A stretch of 64,000 nt of DNA from Myxococcales bacterium (GTDB lineage: Bacteria > Myxococcota_A > Polyangia > Polyangiales > Polyangiaceae): positions 1,378,536 through 1,442,535 of the forward strand of contig JADJCA010000001.1 in the NCBI GenBank assembly GCA_016703425.1. Direction: 5' to 3'. Below are positions 46,191 through 55,364 of this stretch, one piece after another. The notes beneath the pieces are model-generated. The model was not told the origin of the DNA. It ran no database searches and worked only from the letters and a program-made list of their open reading frames with translations. A program made the position numbers and the translations under genes. Each line of letters opens with the position of its first letter. Position 1 is the stretch's first letter.

Positions 46191-47676
46191 ATGATCGCCG
46201 CCGACGACAACGAGACCGCTGACGATCCGCCGCCGATCTTCGGAGCGGCGCGGCGCGTGGCGGGCCTTGTGCTCCTCTTCGGCGACGGGCGTCCGCATTG
46301 CCGCGTCGTCGCGCGCGAGAGCTCGAGCGGCGCCCACGACGGCCACCCGGCCTCCAGCGGCGACGCCGACGACGCGCTCGGCGTCCTCGGCCCGCACCGT
46401 CGTCCGCTCCGCGTCGGCTCCGGAAAGCCCATCGAACTCGGCCGCGATCCGCGCTGCACCCTCGCCGTTCCCTTCGACAACGCCGTGTCGCGGCGGCACG
46501 CGCAGCTCACGTTCGACTTCGCCGCCAAGACCGTGAACGTGCGCGACGTCGGCAGCAACAACGGCACCTTCATCAACGAGCAGCGCATCGACTCCGCCAC
46601 GATCTCGTTCGCGCCCGGCGGCGCGCCCGCCAGCGCATCAGGCAGTGCATCAGGCAGCGGCCCCACCGTGCTGCGCGTCGGCGGCACCGTCTTTGTCTTC
46701 GAGCCCGATGTCGGGCGCCTCGATGGCTACACCGATCTCGTCGATCCCGCCTCGCAGGCGATCCTCGGCCCCGCCATGGCGCGCGTGTGGGCCGCCGCCG
46801 CCTCCGCCGCCTACGACGGACGCTCGCTCTTCGTGCACGGCGAGACGGGCACCGGCAAGGAGCTCGTGGCGGACATCTTCCACAAGCGCGGGCCGCGCGC
46901 GAACGGCCCCTGGTTGCCCATCAACTGCGCGCGCCTCGAGCGCGAGCGCGCCGAGGTGGAGCTCTTTGGCGCCGTCCGCGGCGCGTACACCGGCGCGGAG
47001 CGCGATCGGGTCGGCGCCTTCGAGCAAGCGAACGGCGGCACACTCTTCCTCGATGAGATCGCCGAGCTGTCGCTCGACGTGCAATCGAAGCTCCTGCGCG
47101 TCCTCGAAGAGCGCCGCGTCACGCCCGTGGGCTCCCACAAGGCGCGCGACGTCGACGTCGCCCTCGTGTGCGCGACGCACGCGGATCTCGACGCGCTCGT
47201 CCGCGAAGGGAAGTTCCGACGTGACCTCCTCATGCGCCTCGTGCAACGGCAAGTGCGCCTGCCCCCGCTCCGTGAGCGACTCGAGGAGATTCCGTTCTTC
47301 GTCGACCGCTTCGTGAAGCAGCACGGCGCGCACGGCCAAACGCCCTCAGGGCGCCTCGTCGCCGCGTGCCTGCTCCGCGGTTGGCCGGGCAACATCCGCG
47401 AGCTCGGCATCGCCATCGACCAAGCTGCCCTCGCGTCGCGCGATCAGCACGGCGGGCTCGTCGAGGCCCAATGGGAAGAGCCGTCGGCAGCTCGCGCCCG
47501 CGCAGCCCGCGCCGAGCGCCGTCCCGCCGCCCATGAGCGCGCTCGATGCGCGCGACGACAAGGTCGCGGCCGCGCTCGTCGAGACGGGCGGGAACGTGCC
47601 CGAGGCCGCGCGTCTCCTGGGGCTCTCGGTGTCCGCGGTGTACGCCGCGCTCGCGCGGCGGCGAAGCCGGAGCTGA
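46191..47676 (+). CDS. FHA-domain sigma54-type transcriptional activator (frameshifted)
   Basis: About 494 residues after repair. FHA domain near 75-165 (IELGRDPRCTLAVPFDNAVS, GSNNGTFINEQ), then an AAA+ domain: Walker A FVHGETGTGKELVADIF, GAYTGA in place of the sigma54-contacting GAFTGA, Walker B GGTLFLDEIAELSLDVQSKL, and LRGWPGNIREL. At about 47466-47469 an extra C breaks the frame; removing it gives VEANGKSRRQLAPAQPAPS and a C-terminal Fis-type helix-turn-helix (GGNVPEAARLLGLSVSAVYA). The architecture is common in myxobacteria, where the FHA domain links Ser/Thr kinases to transcription. Tyr in GAYTGA is a known natural variant. Confidence 0.87.
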
Positions 47677-47762
47677 AGGCGCGCGTCGCCGTCCTTGAGC
47701 TTGGTCACGAGCACCCGGTTGTGCCCCAGGGCAGTGCTCCAACAGGCTGTTGGACGGGTGGC

Positions 47763-48257
47763 CTATGCCGCGGCGATCTGAGCCTGCCAGCCGCCGTCCG
47801 TCTTGGCGATGACGCGCTTTCTTGAGCGGGGCACGTCTTCAGCGATCCGCTCGAAGAGCTCTGTGGAGTAGTCGAGCACCGGGCTCTCGGTCACGACCAT
47901 CAACCGCAAGAGCCGCTCCGCCATGTGGCTCATCGTCTCGTGCCCACGTTCCCACCGCGACACTTGCGACGCCGTCACGTCGATGCGCCGAGCGAAGTCC
48001 GCCCCCGACAAGCCCATGGTCTTTCGGAGGAAGCGGATCTCCTCTGCCGCGAGTCGCGACGTCTGCTTCACGATGATCGTCGCGAGTGCCTTGTGCAGCT
48101 GCTCGATGCGAGGAATCGCAACCTCCTCTTCGTGGCACTTTCGGCAGCGCGAAAGCTTCACGTTGGCGAGGTACACGTTCGAGAGACCGCTCACCGTGTA
48201 GTGGAAGAGCGGCGCTGTCGTCGTCACCATCTTCGCTCCGCAACTGAGGCACTTCAT
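47763..48257 (-). CDS. Antitoxin with YgiT-type zinc finger and XRE helix-turn-helix
   Basis: 164 residues from the ATG at 48257, overlapping the toxin stop (ATGA). Zinc site CLSCG and CRKCHEEE; then an XRE domain (MGLSGADFARRIDVTASQVS). Same plan as the MqsA-like protein at 41 kb but paired with a different toxin. Confidence 0.85.
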   Translation of the reverse strand: MKCLSCGAKMVTTTAPLFHYTVSGLSNVYLANVKLSRCRKCHEEEVAIPRIEQLHKALATIIVKQTSRLAAEEIRFLRKTMGLSGADFARRIDVTASQVSRWERGHETMSHMAERLLRLMVVTESPVLDYSTELFERIAEDVPRSRKRVIAKTDGGWQAQIAAA

Positions 48258-48544
48258 GACGTCACCTTCCATGCCGTGACGACGACGATCGAGGACTCAC
48301 TCCGTACGGCGATGACAACCACCATTCGCGCGGTCTCGACGCGATAGCGCCAGGAGCCGTTCTCGCGCTCGCCGGCGCGGACAACACCGCCGCGGAGGAC
48401 GTTGATGGCGTCGCCCGTCGTCTTCCGGTCTTTCTCCAGTTCACCGCAAGCATGCCTTGAGAAGGACACCGTCCCAGTGGCGAGGGCCTCCCGGATGATG
48501 GGCCGGACCGCATCCGGCGCGACCGGCTCAGCCAGCACAAGCAC
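48254..48544 (-). CDS. DUF4258-family toxin
   Basis: 96 residues from a GTG at 48544. VSFSRHACGELEKDRKTTGD, then VLRGGVVRAGERENGSWRYR and MVVVIAVRSESSIVVVTAWK show the SxHAxxE...WRY pattern of DUF4258, a RelE/BrnT-like small toxin fold. ATGA overlap with the antitoxin. Confidence 0.82.
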   Translation of the reverse strand: MLVLAEPVAPDAVRPIIREALATGTVSFSRHACGELEKDRKTTGDAINVLRGGVVRAGERENGSWRYRVETARMVVVIAVRSESSIVVVTAWKVTS

Positions 48545-48555
48545 CGTACCACGAG

Positions 48556-48570
48556 TTGCGGTTACCGCAA
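48556..48570. promoter_or_regulatory. Palindromic operator upstream of the DUF4258 toxin gene
   Basis: TTGCGGTTACCGCAA has 7-bp arms around a single T, 12 bases before the toxin start. Fits an antitoxin-binding autoregulatory site. Confidence 0.6.
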
Positions 48571-48579
48571 GTCCAGGTC

Positions 48580-48815
48580 CAGCGGTGCGCTGGTTTTTGG
48601 CGAAGAGTCAGGCACCGCGGTTCTGCCGTAGGCGCGCGCAAAGCAGCGCCACGTCGGCGGTGCGTGGCCTCCGACCGCCCGCGGAGTACGGAATCGCGCC
48701 CGGGCGCATCCGAGCGACGCGAGCAACCTAGCGAGAGCAGCACCACGTGCTCGCGGGAGACCATGCAGGACTCTTCGGCGGGGCCGCCGAACAAGTTGCG
48801 TGGCCGGGCGAAGAA
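48580..48815 (-). pseudogene. Internally deleted relic of the Rpn-like nuclease gene
   Basis: Minus strand: conserved leader with GCCGAAGAGTCCTGC, then ATG at 48764 and MVSREHVVLLSL; about 30 bases later sequence resembling the later AIPY segment follows (AIPYSAGGRRPR), so the nuclease core is deleted. Confidence 0.55.
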
Positions 48816-48879
48816 GCAGGAGTCGCGGTCGTGCTTGTGCTCGCGGTTGCCTCCTTTGCCGCGGCCCGCCTTGACCGAC

Positions 48880-48895
48880 GTAACTTATAAGTTAC
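48880..48895. promoter_or_regulatory. 16-bp perfect palindrome upstream of an XRE gene
   Basis: GTAACTTATAAGTTAC is fully symmetric and strikingly AT-rich here. It lies 13 bases before the ATG of the XRE regulator, where it would block transcription when bound. Confidence 0.7.
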
Positions 48896-48908
48896 TCTCT
48901 CCAAGCTC

Positions 48909-49259
48909 ATGCCGCGCCTCATCAAGACCAAGACTGGGTTCGACAAGTTCATCGACCGGCAGATGACGTCGGCGTCGTTCGCGAAGAGCTACGCCGCGGC
49001 GCGGGCGGAGATCGATGCCATCGACGAGATGGTTCGCGCGCTCGATGCTGCGCGGGAGAAGGCAGGCCTCACCAAAGCCCAGCTCGCCGCGGCCATCGAC
49101 ACTCGGCCGGAAGTGATCCGCCGCCTCTTCACGACGAAGAGCCCCAACCCGACCCTTTCGACAATCCTTCGTGTCGCAGCGGCGGTGGGCTGCCGCATCG
49201 AGCTCGCACACGACACGAGGGTCAGGAAGCCGCGTCGCCGTTCTCGCGCGGCCGCGTAA
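48909..49259 (+). CDS. XRE-type regulator / HigA-like antitoxin without visible toxin
   Basis: 116 residues. FIDRQMTSASFAKSYAAARA is the N-terminal segment seen in HigA-like antitoxins, followed by an XRE helix-turn-helix (GLTKAQLAAAIDTRPEVIRR) and a basic tail. No RelE-type toxin gene is adjacent on either side; upstream is a nuclease relic. It is either a solitary regulator or an orphan antitoxin, very probably binding the palindrome upstream. Confidence 0.8.
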   Translation: MPRLIKTKTGFDKFIDRQMTSASFAKSYAAARAEIDAIDEMVRALDAAREKAGLTKAQLAAAIDTRPEVIRRLFTTKSPNPTLSTILRVAAAVGCRIELAHDTRVRKPRRRSRAAA

Positions 49260-49399
49260 CGCTCACGCGAGGACGCTTCGCGGGCGGCGTGAGCGAAACT
49301 CGCTGGTGAGTCGACGAACTTCCGCGTAGTCCCGCTTCGAGAGCATGGAGCGAAACGGCTTCGCCTTGGCTGCGGCGGCCGGCCCGTGCTCGCGGCTTC

Positions 49400-52078
49400 T
49401 CACGGGGCCGGCGCTTGTCCGTATTTGTTATTGCCCCAGCACACGAGCTTGTCGTCGCTGCGCACCCCGCAGGCGTGGGAGCCTCCCACAACCACACTTC
49501 TGAAGATGTCGATCGAAGGAACAACCGGTGCGGCTAGCGGCGTGCCGCGGGACCAGCACAGGACCCGGCCGTCGCTGCGAAGGGCGCACGAATCCTCTAT
49601 GCCGACCGCCACGCTCTGGAACTCATCGCTTGCGAGCGCGTCGGGCACCTGTCCGATGCCGTTGTCGCCCCAGCATGCAAGCTTGCCGTCCGTTTGGACC
49701 CCGCACGCACGCTGGCCGCCGGCTGCGATGCTCTTGAACGACGCGACCGGAACCTGTGACACTTGGCCGAACGAGTCGTCACCCCAGCACACGACCTTGT
49801 AGTCGGTGCGAAGTCCGCACGAGAACGGCGCGCCGACCGAATACGCGCCCCCGGCCGCCAGGCTCCGAAACGTGCTCGGCGGCGGCGGCACCCATGACTG
49901 AATGTAGCCCCAGCACACCGCCTTGTCGTCGGACCGCACGCCGCATGTGTGGAGGCCACCAGTCGACAGGCTCTTGAAGAGGTCAAGCGTGGGACCTGGA
50001 GGTGCCTGGTCCTCCTCGTTCCGGCCCCAACAGCTCACTCTTCCGTCCAAGCCAAGGCCGCAGGAGTGTCGTCCTCCTGCCCCGAGGCTCTGATAGTCCG
50101 CCGTCGAAGGTCCAACGGGCGCACGACCATCAGAGTCAAGGCCCCAGCAGACGACCTTGTTGTCGCTCCGGACGGCGCACGTGTGGTCCTCGCCGGCCGA
50201 GATGCTCTTGACGGAGCCGATCGGTCGATTGAGCGGGGCAGGCGGAAACCCGTTTAGTCCCCAGCAAAGCACGCTGTCGTCCGTGCGTACCCCGCAGGTG
50301 GCGTCGTCGGCAGCGGCGATGCTCTTGAACGTGTCCCGCGAAGGGCCGGGCGGCGCTGCCCCATCCCGATTCAAGCCCCAGCACAGCACGCGACCGTCAG
50401 TTCTCAAGCCGCACGTGTGGAGCGTCCCAACCGCCACGCCCAGGTAGGCTCCATTGCGTGTCGAGGCGGCATCAAAGGCGTTGTACCCAAAGCACGCGAT
50501 CGTGTCGTCGGAGCGAATGCCGCATGTGTGATGACTGCCCGTTGAGACACTCTTGAACGTATCGAGGCTCGGCGTACTCGGGGCCTGGGCCAGGCCGTTG
50601 TAACCCCAGCAAAGGAGCCGGTCGTCTGACCGCAGACCGCATGTGTGGGTGTGGCCAGCTGCGACTCTCTTGAATCCGTCGACGGTCGCGGCTGGTGGTG
50701 CTTGACCGTGCAGATTGCTTCCCCAACACACGACCTTCGCGTCGTCGCGCACCCCGCAAGTATGCCGATCGCCAGCGGACACCGTGACGAACAAGCCCGA
50801 GACCGCGGCCGGCGCTTGCCCCTCACTGTTGTCACCCCAACACGTGACGGTGCCGTCCGTATGGACACCGCACGCATGTGCGCCGCCCGCTGAGACCTCC
50901 TTGAAGGACTCGGTTGTCATCGCCGTTGGAGCTTGGCCCTTCACGTTGAGTCCCCAGCACGCAACCTTGCCGCCGCCGAACACCCCGCACCCGAAGCCAG
51001 ACCCTACCGAGATACTCGCGTAAACGAAGCGCATTGCGGGCATACCAGCCGAGGCGCCCTCGGCCCACGGTGCGGCCGCGCGAGCACGAAAGAACTGCGG
51101 TCCGGTCGTAGACGCAGTCGTGTCGAACCAGACTCGCCCCGTTACCTCCGGCAAATCGGCATAGCCGTCGGTGGCAGCATCCGACCGTTGCCACTGAATG
51201 GGGATGGCGTCGCTGTTCGCTGCCCGGCGTCGACCCACCGCGCCATCCGATGACGCTCCGATGACCGCCCCCGCGATAGCGCGAACTCGGTAGGTTGCTG
51301 GAGGGGTGGCGCCAACCAAGGGCAGTGCGGGCAACTCAAGGTGAACGTACGACCGCACGAGGTCCGACGAAACACGAGGCGTGGGGAACATCACCGGCGC
51401 GCGAGGAGCGTCTCCATCCAACGCAGACAGAGCGAGGCCAACGGATTGCCACGACGCACCATCATCTCGACTGAACTCGTATCCCGTCACTCGCGCCGCA
51501 CGCCGTCCCAACGCCGGCGCACAAGGCGCACTTGATTCGGCGCCGTAGAGCGCCTCGATCGAATACTCGTAGCTCTGCGCCAACCCGACGGTGGCGGGTT
51601 GCCAAGCGACTTGGACCCCCGTCTCCAGTGTTCCATCGCTCGCGGTGACGCCGCTCGGTGCGGACAACGGCGCTGCGAGCGCTGAAACATCATCGTAGAT
51701 CTCTACGAGACCGGTGGTCGCCAACTCCACACCGTCGCGCAGCACGCGGTAACCACTAACCCCGGGCCCGCTAGGCGCGACCCACGCCAAATGCACGAGG
51801 TCTAGTTGATCGGTGGATGCCGTCAGGGTCGGCACCGGCGAGCGCGCGCTGGCTGGCGCATCGGTTCCAGCATCCGCCGCGTCCGGGCTACGCAAAGGCG
51901 CATCGCTCGCATCCAGCCCCCCTTCGACCGGGCGCGTCGGCGGCCGACTGGCATCGGCATTCGGTGGCTGAGCGGGGCTTTGGTCTGGCGCAGCATCGGC
52001 GGGTGCGTCGTCGAGTGGGACAAGAGCAAGGTGCCCGCAGCCTTGCAGTGCCACCAGAAGCACCACAGCCGCAGGCAT
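49400..52078 (-). CDS. Large RCC1-repeat lipoprotein with fibronectin-like N-terminal region
   Basis: 892 residues from the ATG at 52078, chosen for the lipoprotein signal MPAAVVLLVALQGC. An Asp/Ala/Pro linker is followed by fibronectin-type-III-like segments (LDLVHLAWVAPSGPGVSGYR, VTASDGTLETGVQVAWQPAT) and then about 14 RCC1-type repeats of about 37 residues, each with CGVRSDDKVVCWG-like cores and ending in a G-x-AP turn. The last repeat ends CWGNNKYGQAPAP. These would form two seven-bladed propellers. Probably surface-exposed; partner unknown. A remnant of a paralogue's 3' end lies just upstream at 52188. Confidence 0.85.
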   Translation of the reverse strand: MPAAVVLLVALQGCGHLALVPLDDAPADAAPDQSPAQPPNADASRPPTRPVEGGLDASDAPLRSPDAADAGTDAPASARSPVPTLTASTDQLDLVHLAWVAPSGPGVSGYRVLRDGVELATTGLVEIYDDVSALAAPLSAPSGVTASDGTLETGVQVAWQPATVGLAQSYEYSIEALYGAESSAPCAPALGRRAARVTGYEFSRDDGASWQSVGLALSALDGDAPRAPVMFPTPRVSSDLVRSYVHLELPALPLVGATPPATYRVRAIAGAVIGASSDGAVGRRRAANSDAIPIQWQRSDAATDGYADLPEVTGRVWFDTTASTTGPQFFRARAAAPWAEGASAGMPAMRFVYASISVGSGFGCGVFGGGKVACWGLNVKGQAPTAMTTESFKEVSAGGAHACGVHTDGTVTCWGDNSEGQAPAAVSGLFVTVSAGDRHTCGVRDDAKVVCWGSNLHGQAPPAATVDGFKRVAAGHTHTCGLRSDDRLLCWGYNGLAQAPSTPSLDTFKSVSTGSHHTCGIRSDDTIACFGYNAFDAASTRNGAYLGVAVGTLHTCGLRTDGRVLCWGLNRDGAAPPGPSRDTFKSIAAADDATCGVRTDDSVLCWGLNGFPPAPLNRPIGSVKSISAGEDHTCAVRSDNKVVCWGLDSDGRAPVGPSTADYQSLGAGGRHSCGLGLDGRVSCWGRNEEDQAPPGPTLDLFKSLSTGGLHTCGVRSDDKAVCWGYIQSWVPPPPSTFRSLAAGGAYSVGAPFSCGLRTDYKVVCWGDDSFGQVSQVPVASFKSIAAGGQRACGVQTDGKLACWGDNGIGQVPDALASDEFQSVAVGIEDSCALRSDGRVLCWSRGTPLAAPVVPSIDIFRSVVVGGSHACGVRSDDKLVCWGNNKYGQAPAP

Positions 52079-52187
52079 GTGTCGCTTGCCCACGCAAAGC
52101 GTGAATCCGCAACGCTGCGCTGTGAATGCCCGGCGCACCTCCTTGAGCGCTCCCCTCATAAGCCTCCCACGTGCCCCCGTTGCGCGC

Positions 52188-52250
52188 TCACGGCGCCGGC
52201 GCTTGTCCGAAGATGTTGCTTCCCCAACAGATCATTTTGCCGCGTCGGAA
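52188..52250 (-). pseudogene. 3'-terminal relic of an RCC1-repeat lipoprotein gene
   Basis: The minus strand encodes GKMICWGSNIFGQAPAP and a stop at 52188, the last 17 residues of an RCC1-repeat protein, nearly matching KLVCWGNNKYGQAPAP of the gene at 49400. Nothing of the rest is present. Confidence 0.7.
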
Positions 52251-52337
52251 CATCACGTGAGGCCACCAACGAGCCAGAGGCACAAGAGCCTTTGGCGCTC
52301 GACCCACGCGGCAAAGCGCTTCATCCACGCTGAGCTT

Positions 52338-52508
52338 ATGGAGTCATCCGCGACTTGGAAATCCCACCCAGGTAGTAGAAAGACCGCACCCTGTACGACA
52401 CGACGCTCGGAAGCGGGTCGTGGTCGTGGTCGCGGTCGCGGTCGTGGTCGCGGTCGCGGTCGCGGTCGCTCCTCACAGCCAGTTCCCCCCCCTGCCCCCC
52501 CATTCCTC
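52338..52508. repeat. Dispersed repeat, copy B, with GGTCGN tract
   Basis: The same element as 42813-42944. The internal tract here (52424-52473) has about eight GGTCGT/GGTCGC units, against about two in copy A. Confidence 0.75.
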
Positions 52509-52697
52509 CTAATTCCTGCCCATTCCATCCCCCCTCTGGAATCCGCAGGAATCCCCAGGAATGCCCTCGCGCCCCCGCGGCTAACTCCGCGAAATCCCGC
52601 GCCCACCGCGTAGGCACGGCGGCTGCTCTAGGGGCCAGCACACCGCGCCACAACGCCGCAATCTCGCGGCGCGCCGCGGTGCTCAAAGGAACTCGTC

Positions 52698-53540
52698 ATG
52701 GCCGCCTCCAACTCATCCTCATCCTCATCCAACTCGCCCAGCGCGCGCTCTCTCGCCGAAGCCCCCCGCCGCGCGTCCACGTTTCTCCTCGCGCTCGCCG
52801 CCATTACGCGGCTCCGAAAGGCCATGAACGCCCACGGCTACAGCCAAGCCGAGCAACAAGAAGGATGGCGCTTGCTCGTCAAGGTCGGTTGCCGGGAGTC
52901 GGGCGTCAGCAGCTCCGCGGCCATGGACGCCATGCGCGAGCTCGACGCGTGGGACGAACTGGCCTTTCACCGGGCCCACGCCGCGCTCGCGCGCAGCTAT
53001 CCCGCGCAAGGCGACTTCGTCTTCGAAGGCCTCGAAGCCACGCAGGGGCCGGGCGCCGTCTTTGGCGTCGCGATCTTCCTGGAGCGCCTCGACGCGCTCG
53101 AGAAGGGGGATGGTCGCGCCGCCACGCGCGCCCAGGACCAAGCCGCCGTGGCGCTCCTCGCCACGCGCGGTTTCGACGCCGCCGAACGTGCGCGTCTCCG
53201 CGCCCTCGTGGAGATCGTGCAAAAGGACGACGCGATGCCCGGCGACGCGGAAGGCCAATCCGAAGAAGACTTGAAAGCCCTCTACGGCTGGGTCACCGAA
53301 TGGACCGAGGTCGCGCGCGCCATCGTCACGCGCCGTGCTGACCGCATCGCGCTCGGGATCGCCCGGCGGCGCAAGGCCGATGGCAAGGAAGAGTTCGACG
53401 ACGCGCCCGAGGACGTCGCGCCCGTGTCCGCTCCCACGCAGGTCCCCGTCCCCGTCCCCGCCCCCGGCGCCGGCGGCGCCGCTGCGTCCGCACCCGACAC
53501 CGCGAAGGCGCCCGTCGTCATCGCGCCACCGCCCGCCTGA
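52698..53540 (+). CDS. Hypothetical alpha-helical protein
   Basis: 280 residues. A Ser/Asn-rich leader encoded by TCATCCTCATCC repeats precedes a helical domain (SQAEQQEGWRLLVKVGCRES, MDAMRELDAWDELAFHRAHA, FDAAERARLRALVEIVQKDD) and a Pro/Ala-rich tail of about 60 residues with PVPVPAPG. No family recognised; similar proteins are known to me only as myxobacterial hypotheticals. Confidence 0.6.
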   Translation: MAASNSSSSSSNSPSARSLAEAPRRASTFLLALAAITRLRKAMNAHGYSQAEQQEGWRLLVKVGCRESGVSSSAAMDAMRELDAWDELAFHRAHAALARSYPAQGDFVFEGLEATQGPGAVFGVAIFLERLDALEKGDGRAATRAQDQAAVALLATRGFDAAERARLRALVEIVQKDDAMPGDAEGQSEEDLKALYGWVTEWTEVARAIVTRRADRIALGIARRRKADGKEEFDDAPEDVAPVSAPTQVPVPVPAPGAGGAAASAPDTAKAPVVIAPPPA

Positions 53541-53662
53541 ACACCGCCCGCTCGTGAGGGGCTGCTGTCCGATCGCGTAGCTTCGCGCCGTCTCGCGCTC
53601 ACCGAGCGCCGGCGGCCGAAGCTCCGCGCCCGATCGGCGAGGTCGCGCGCCGGCGCCGAGAG

Positions 53663-53961
53663 CCGTGCGCCACTTTTCCGAGGCACTCCGCCGGCGCGCG
53701 CGCCTCTGCGCCGGTTCGGGGATCCCATGCGCCACTTCGCCGGAGCGCTCCGCCGGTTTCGCAAGGTCTGTGGCAACGGAGCCATCCCCTGCGCCGATCG
53801 TCGGAAGGTCCGTTTCACTTTCCCGATCCTCTGCGCCGATTCCCGGCGGTCTGCGCCACTCTCGCGATCCTTCGCGCCACTTTCCGGATCCTCTGCGCCA
53901 CTTTCGCGATCCTCTGCGCCAGTTTTCGGATCCTCTGCGCCACTTTTCCGATCCCCTGCGC
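53663..53961. repeat. 21-bp tandem repeat array, block 1
   Basis: From 53816 to 53961 there are seven units of the type CACTTTCCGGATCCTCTGCGC, all 21 bases but one of 20; looser copies extend back to about 53663. Read in frame the array gives heptapeptides such as RHFRDPL, but no gene with a start and normal composition is supported. GGATCC recurs in the array. Confidence 0.85.
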
Positions 53962-54275
53962 CACCGGCGCTTAGGCGATCGCGAGCGGCGCGAAGGTCCC
54001 CGCAACGTGCGCAGACCTTCCCGATTCTGAAACACGTCTTCTTGGCCCGGCGCATGCCCACCGCCGCCCGCCACACGGTCTCGCGGTTGTGACGCGCGGC
54101 TTCGGTCGGCATGCGCGATGCCACCAATCTCGGCGGACGGCCGTCACGTTCCTGCGCAGACCTTCGCGCCAGCGGCGCGGCGTCTCCGCTCGGGCGCGCA
54201 GAGCTGCTCACGCCGTGCGCAGCGCCTTCGCTCCGGTCCGCGCGCCTTCGCCACCCGGCGGAGCGCGTTGCTCCT

Positions 54276-54359
54276 GCTCTGCAGGGCCTCCCGACGGCTC
54301 TGCACGACGACCCGACTGCTCCGCAGAGCTTCCCGACTGCTCTGCAGCGCTCCCCCATC
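54276..54359. repeat. 21-bp tandem repeat array, block 2
   Basis: Four 21-base units of a different sequence, such as GCTCCGCAGAGCTTCCCGACT, precede the SNase-like gene by about 100 bases. The rest of 53541-54463 holds no supportable gene. Confidence 0.75.
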
Positions 54360-54463
54360 CGTTCGCGACGAGGTCTCGCGCACTTGCAGCGCTTCCCCTC
54401 TCAACCGGTCGTCTCAACCCGTCGTCTCAACCCGTCCTCTCACCCCTCTCGAAAGCGTCCCCC

Positions 54464-55363
54464 ATGCTCGCGCCCCTCTATCGCCGCATCGACGGCCATG
54501 TGCTCCTTGCCGGGTCCGCGCCCGACGGCGACTCCATTCGCTTCCTCCCGCGTGACGCGAGCGCGCTCGGCGAGCTTCGTCGCGCACGGCTCTTGCGCAC
54601 CTCGCCCGTGAACGGCAGCGTCCAGCTCCGCCTCGAGGGCATCGATGCCCCCGAGCTCCACTACGTCAGCGAAGCGCAACCGCGCGGCGCGCTCGCGCGC
54701 GATGCGCTGCTCGCGTGGCTCGGCGTGGGCCGCGTCACGTACGCCGCCGACGGCGTCACCATCGCGCACGCCGACCCCGCCGGCGTGCCCGTCACCATCC
54801 TCGCCGACGCCGTCGATCCCAACGGGCGCGTCATCGCGTACCTCCAGCGCGCGGACGCGACGCCCGGCGCGTCGCGCAAGAGCGCCGCGCTCCCCAAGCG
54901 AAAGCGCGTCGACGCCGAAGCGCTCGCCGCCACCGCCAACGTGGCGCTCCTCGCTGCGGGCCACGTGTACCTCTTGATGTACACCTCGCTGCCGCTCCTT
55001 CACCGGCACGTCCTTCGCGACGTCGCGCGCGGCGCGCGCGCCAAGAAGCTCGGCGTGCACAGCGCCGACGCCACCGAGCGAGGCTTCGCCGTGCGCGGCG
55101 AGCGCGCCCTCTCGCCCACGGGCGCGCTCATCTTTCCCAAGCTCTTTCGGCGCGTCGTCGATTTTCGGCGCGCGCTCGTGCAAGGGTTTCACGGCTCCTT
55201 CGGCGCGTGGCTCGCGGGCCATGGCTCGCACGGCGCGCCGTCGCCCGACCGCGTGAACGTGAAACACGCCGCCAACATCCTCTTCGCGTCGCTCGTCAAA
55301 GAGCGCGCGGGGCGCGTCTCGCTCACCACCGATCCGACCAACCTCATCTTCGTGGAGGCCTGA
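54464..55363 (+). CDS. Staphylococcal-nuclease-like (SNase) domain protein
   Basis: 299 residues. DGDSIRFLPRD and VQLRLEGIDAPELHYVSEAQ are the SNase strand and the DAPE motif; EAQPRGALARDALLAWL follows, as in thermonuclease-like proteins, and PNGRVIAYLQ is the third conserved strand. The arginine pair expected for catalysis is only partly recognisable. No signal peptide, so it may act in the cytoplasm. The stop is 1 base before the RecQ-like gene, so they form an operon. Confidence 0.75.
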   Translation: MLAPLYRRIDGHVLLAGSAPDGDSIRFLPRDASALGELRRARLLRTSPVNGSVQLRLEGIDAPELHYVSEAQPRGALARDALLAWLGVGRVTYAADGVTIAHADPAGVPVTILADAVDPNGRVIAYLQRADATPGASRKSAALPKRKRVDAEALAATANVALLAAGHVYLLMYTSLPLLHRHVLRDVARGARAKKLGVHSADATERGFAVRGERALSPTGALIFPKLFRRVVDFRRALVQGFHGSFGAWLAGHGSHGAPSPDRVNVKHAANILFASLVKERAGRVSLTTDPTNLIFVEA

Positions 55364-55364
55364 C

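Noticed and set aside
53665..54092. Open frames across the 21-bp array encoding heptapeptide repeats
   Set aside because: No ribosome-binding site or start, all frames are open because the period is a multiple of three, and flanking codons are unlike real genes. Kept as a repeat.
53663..54359. Possible CRISPR array from 21-bp units
   Set aside because: Units are contiguous with no unique spacers between them.
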